DNA from: Burkholderiales bacterium
Lineage (GTDB): Bacteria > Pseudomonadota > Gammaproteobacteria > Burkholderiales > Burkholderiaceae_C
Assembly (NCBI GenBank): GCA_013205525.1
Contig: JABMMR010000356.1
Location: 1-6,442, forward strand
DNA: 6,442 bases
Direction of reading: 5' to 3'
Position numbers and translations under genes: made by a program. The stretch's first letter is position 1; each line of letters begins with the position of its first letter. Below, one piece after another: positions 6,336 through 6,442 of this stretch. A model generated the notes under the pieces. It was not told the DNA's origin, did not search any database, and worked only from the letters and a program-made list of their open reading frames with translations.

Positions 6336-6442
6336 GTTAAAAAGTGAATAAATTCAACTGGTTACCGTTGTCATCATTATCGATTGTGTTGCTATCGACC
6401 TGTAAGGCTTGTAAAGCCTCAGTTTTCTCGAATACCGAGACC
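6326..6442 (-). mobile_element. 3' end of an IS4-like insertion sequence (partial)
   Basis: The last 34 codons of a transposase run in from the right edge and stop at 6337. They are followed at once by a sequence reading TTAACCGGACACTACTG on the minus strand (6339-6323), which looks like the terminal inverted repeat of the element. The exact boundary, set here near 6326, is uncertain because the other end and any target duplication lie outside the window. The element's coding strand points towards the carbonic anhydrase gene. Confidence 0.6.
6337..6442 (-). CDS. IS4-family-like transposase, C-terminal fragment
   Basis: An open frame enters from the right edge and ends with TAA at 6337-6339. 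The visible 34 residues read VSVFEKTEAL, QALQVDSNTI, DNDDNGNQLN and LFTF. The closing pattern, xxLFEKT-xxLQALQ followed by an acidic linker and NQLNLFxF, resembles the C-terminal tails of IS4-family transposases with an N-terminal DUF4372 domain, as I remember them. The catalytic DDE residues lie outside the window, so whether the gene is intact is unknown. The stop codon falls inside or next to the terminal repeat, a compact layout usual for insertion sequences. The family call rests on a short tail and is moderate. Confidence 0.62.
   Translation of the reverse strand, partial: VSVFEKTEALQALQVDSNTIDNDDNGNQLNLFTF

Noticed and set aside
6405..6419. Hairpin AGGCTT-GTA-AAGCCT as a terminator
   Set aside because: It lies inside the transposase frame, with no T-run on the coding strand. 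The short T-run on the other strand has no gene to serve.

Overview
The window looks like a chromosomal segment of a betaproteobacterium, most likely Burkholderiales and plausibly Comamonadaceae. The protein styles point there: a class I glutamine synthetase, a Tat-exported IorB-type molybdoenzyme and a Tat-exported beta-carbonic anhydrase. This taxonomic call is inference from gene style, not from a marker gene. No RNA gene, CRISPR array or prophage is visible. No stretch longer than about 200 bases lacks a gene.

Layout from left to right. (1) Positions 1-1154, minus: glnA, glutamine synthetase, cut off at its C-terminal end by the window edge. (2) Positions 1155-1351: the glnA control region. 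It has a near-consensus sigma-54 (-24/-12) promoter and two 17-bp NtrC-like sites about 145 and 195 bases upstream of the predicted start. The farther site lies inside the end of the next gene. (3) Positions 1352-2185, minus: a stand-alone CinA-N/MoCF-type molybdopterin-binding-fold protein. (4) Positions 2186-2251: a 66-bp divergent intergenic region. (5) Positions 2252-4519, plus: a 755-residue Tat-exported molybdopterin-binding subunit of the xanthine dehydrogenase/isoquinoline 1-oxidoreductase type. (6) Positions 4545-5699, plus: an epoxide-hydrolase-like alpha/beta hydrolase, probably cotranscribed with the molybdoenzyme 25 bases upstream. (7) Positions 5696-6286, minus: a Tat-exported beta-carbonic-anhydrase-like protein, convergent with the hydrolase and overlapping it by four bases at the stop codons. 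(8) From about 6326 to the right edge, minus: the 3' end of an insertion sequence carrying the last 34 codons of an IS4-like transposase.

How the parts work together. The glnA end is a textbook nitrogen-regulated unit. The central genes form a small oxidative module: a periplasmic molybdenum hydroxylase large subunit, a hydrolase behind it, and a molybdopterin-fold gene facing away from it. No [2Fe-2S] small subunit, cytochrome c or XdhC-type maturation factor is adjacent. The insertion sequence ends about 40 bases upstream of the carbonic anhydrase start. It seems to have replaced the original upstream region and may supply a -35 box to a hybrid promoter.

I did not find a clearly new biological system. 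The items most worth a second look are the hybrid promoter at the insertion-sequence edge, the orphan molybdoenzyme module, the NtrC enhancer embedded in a coding region, and the unusual N-terminus of the carbonic anhydrase.
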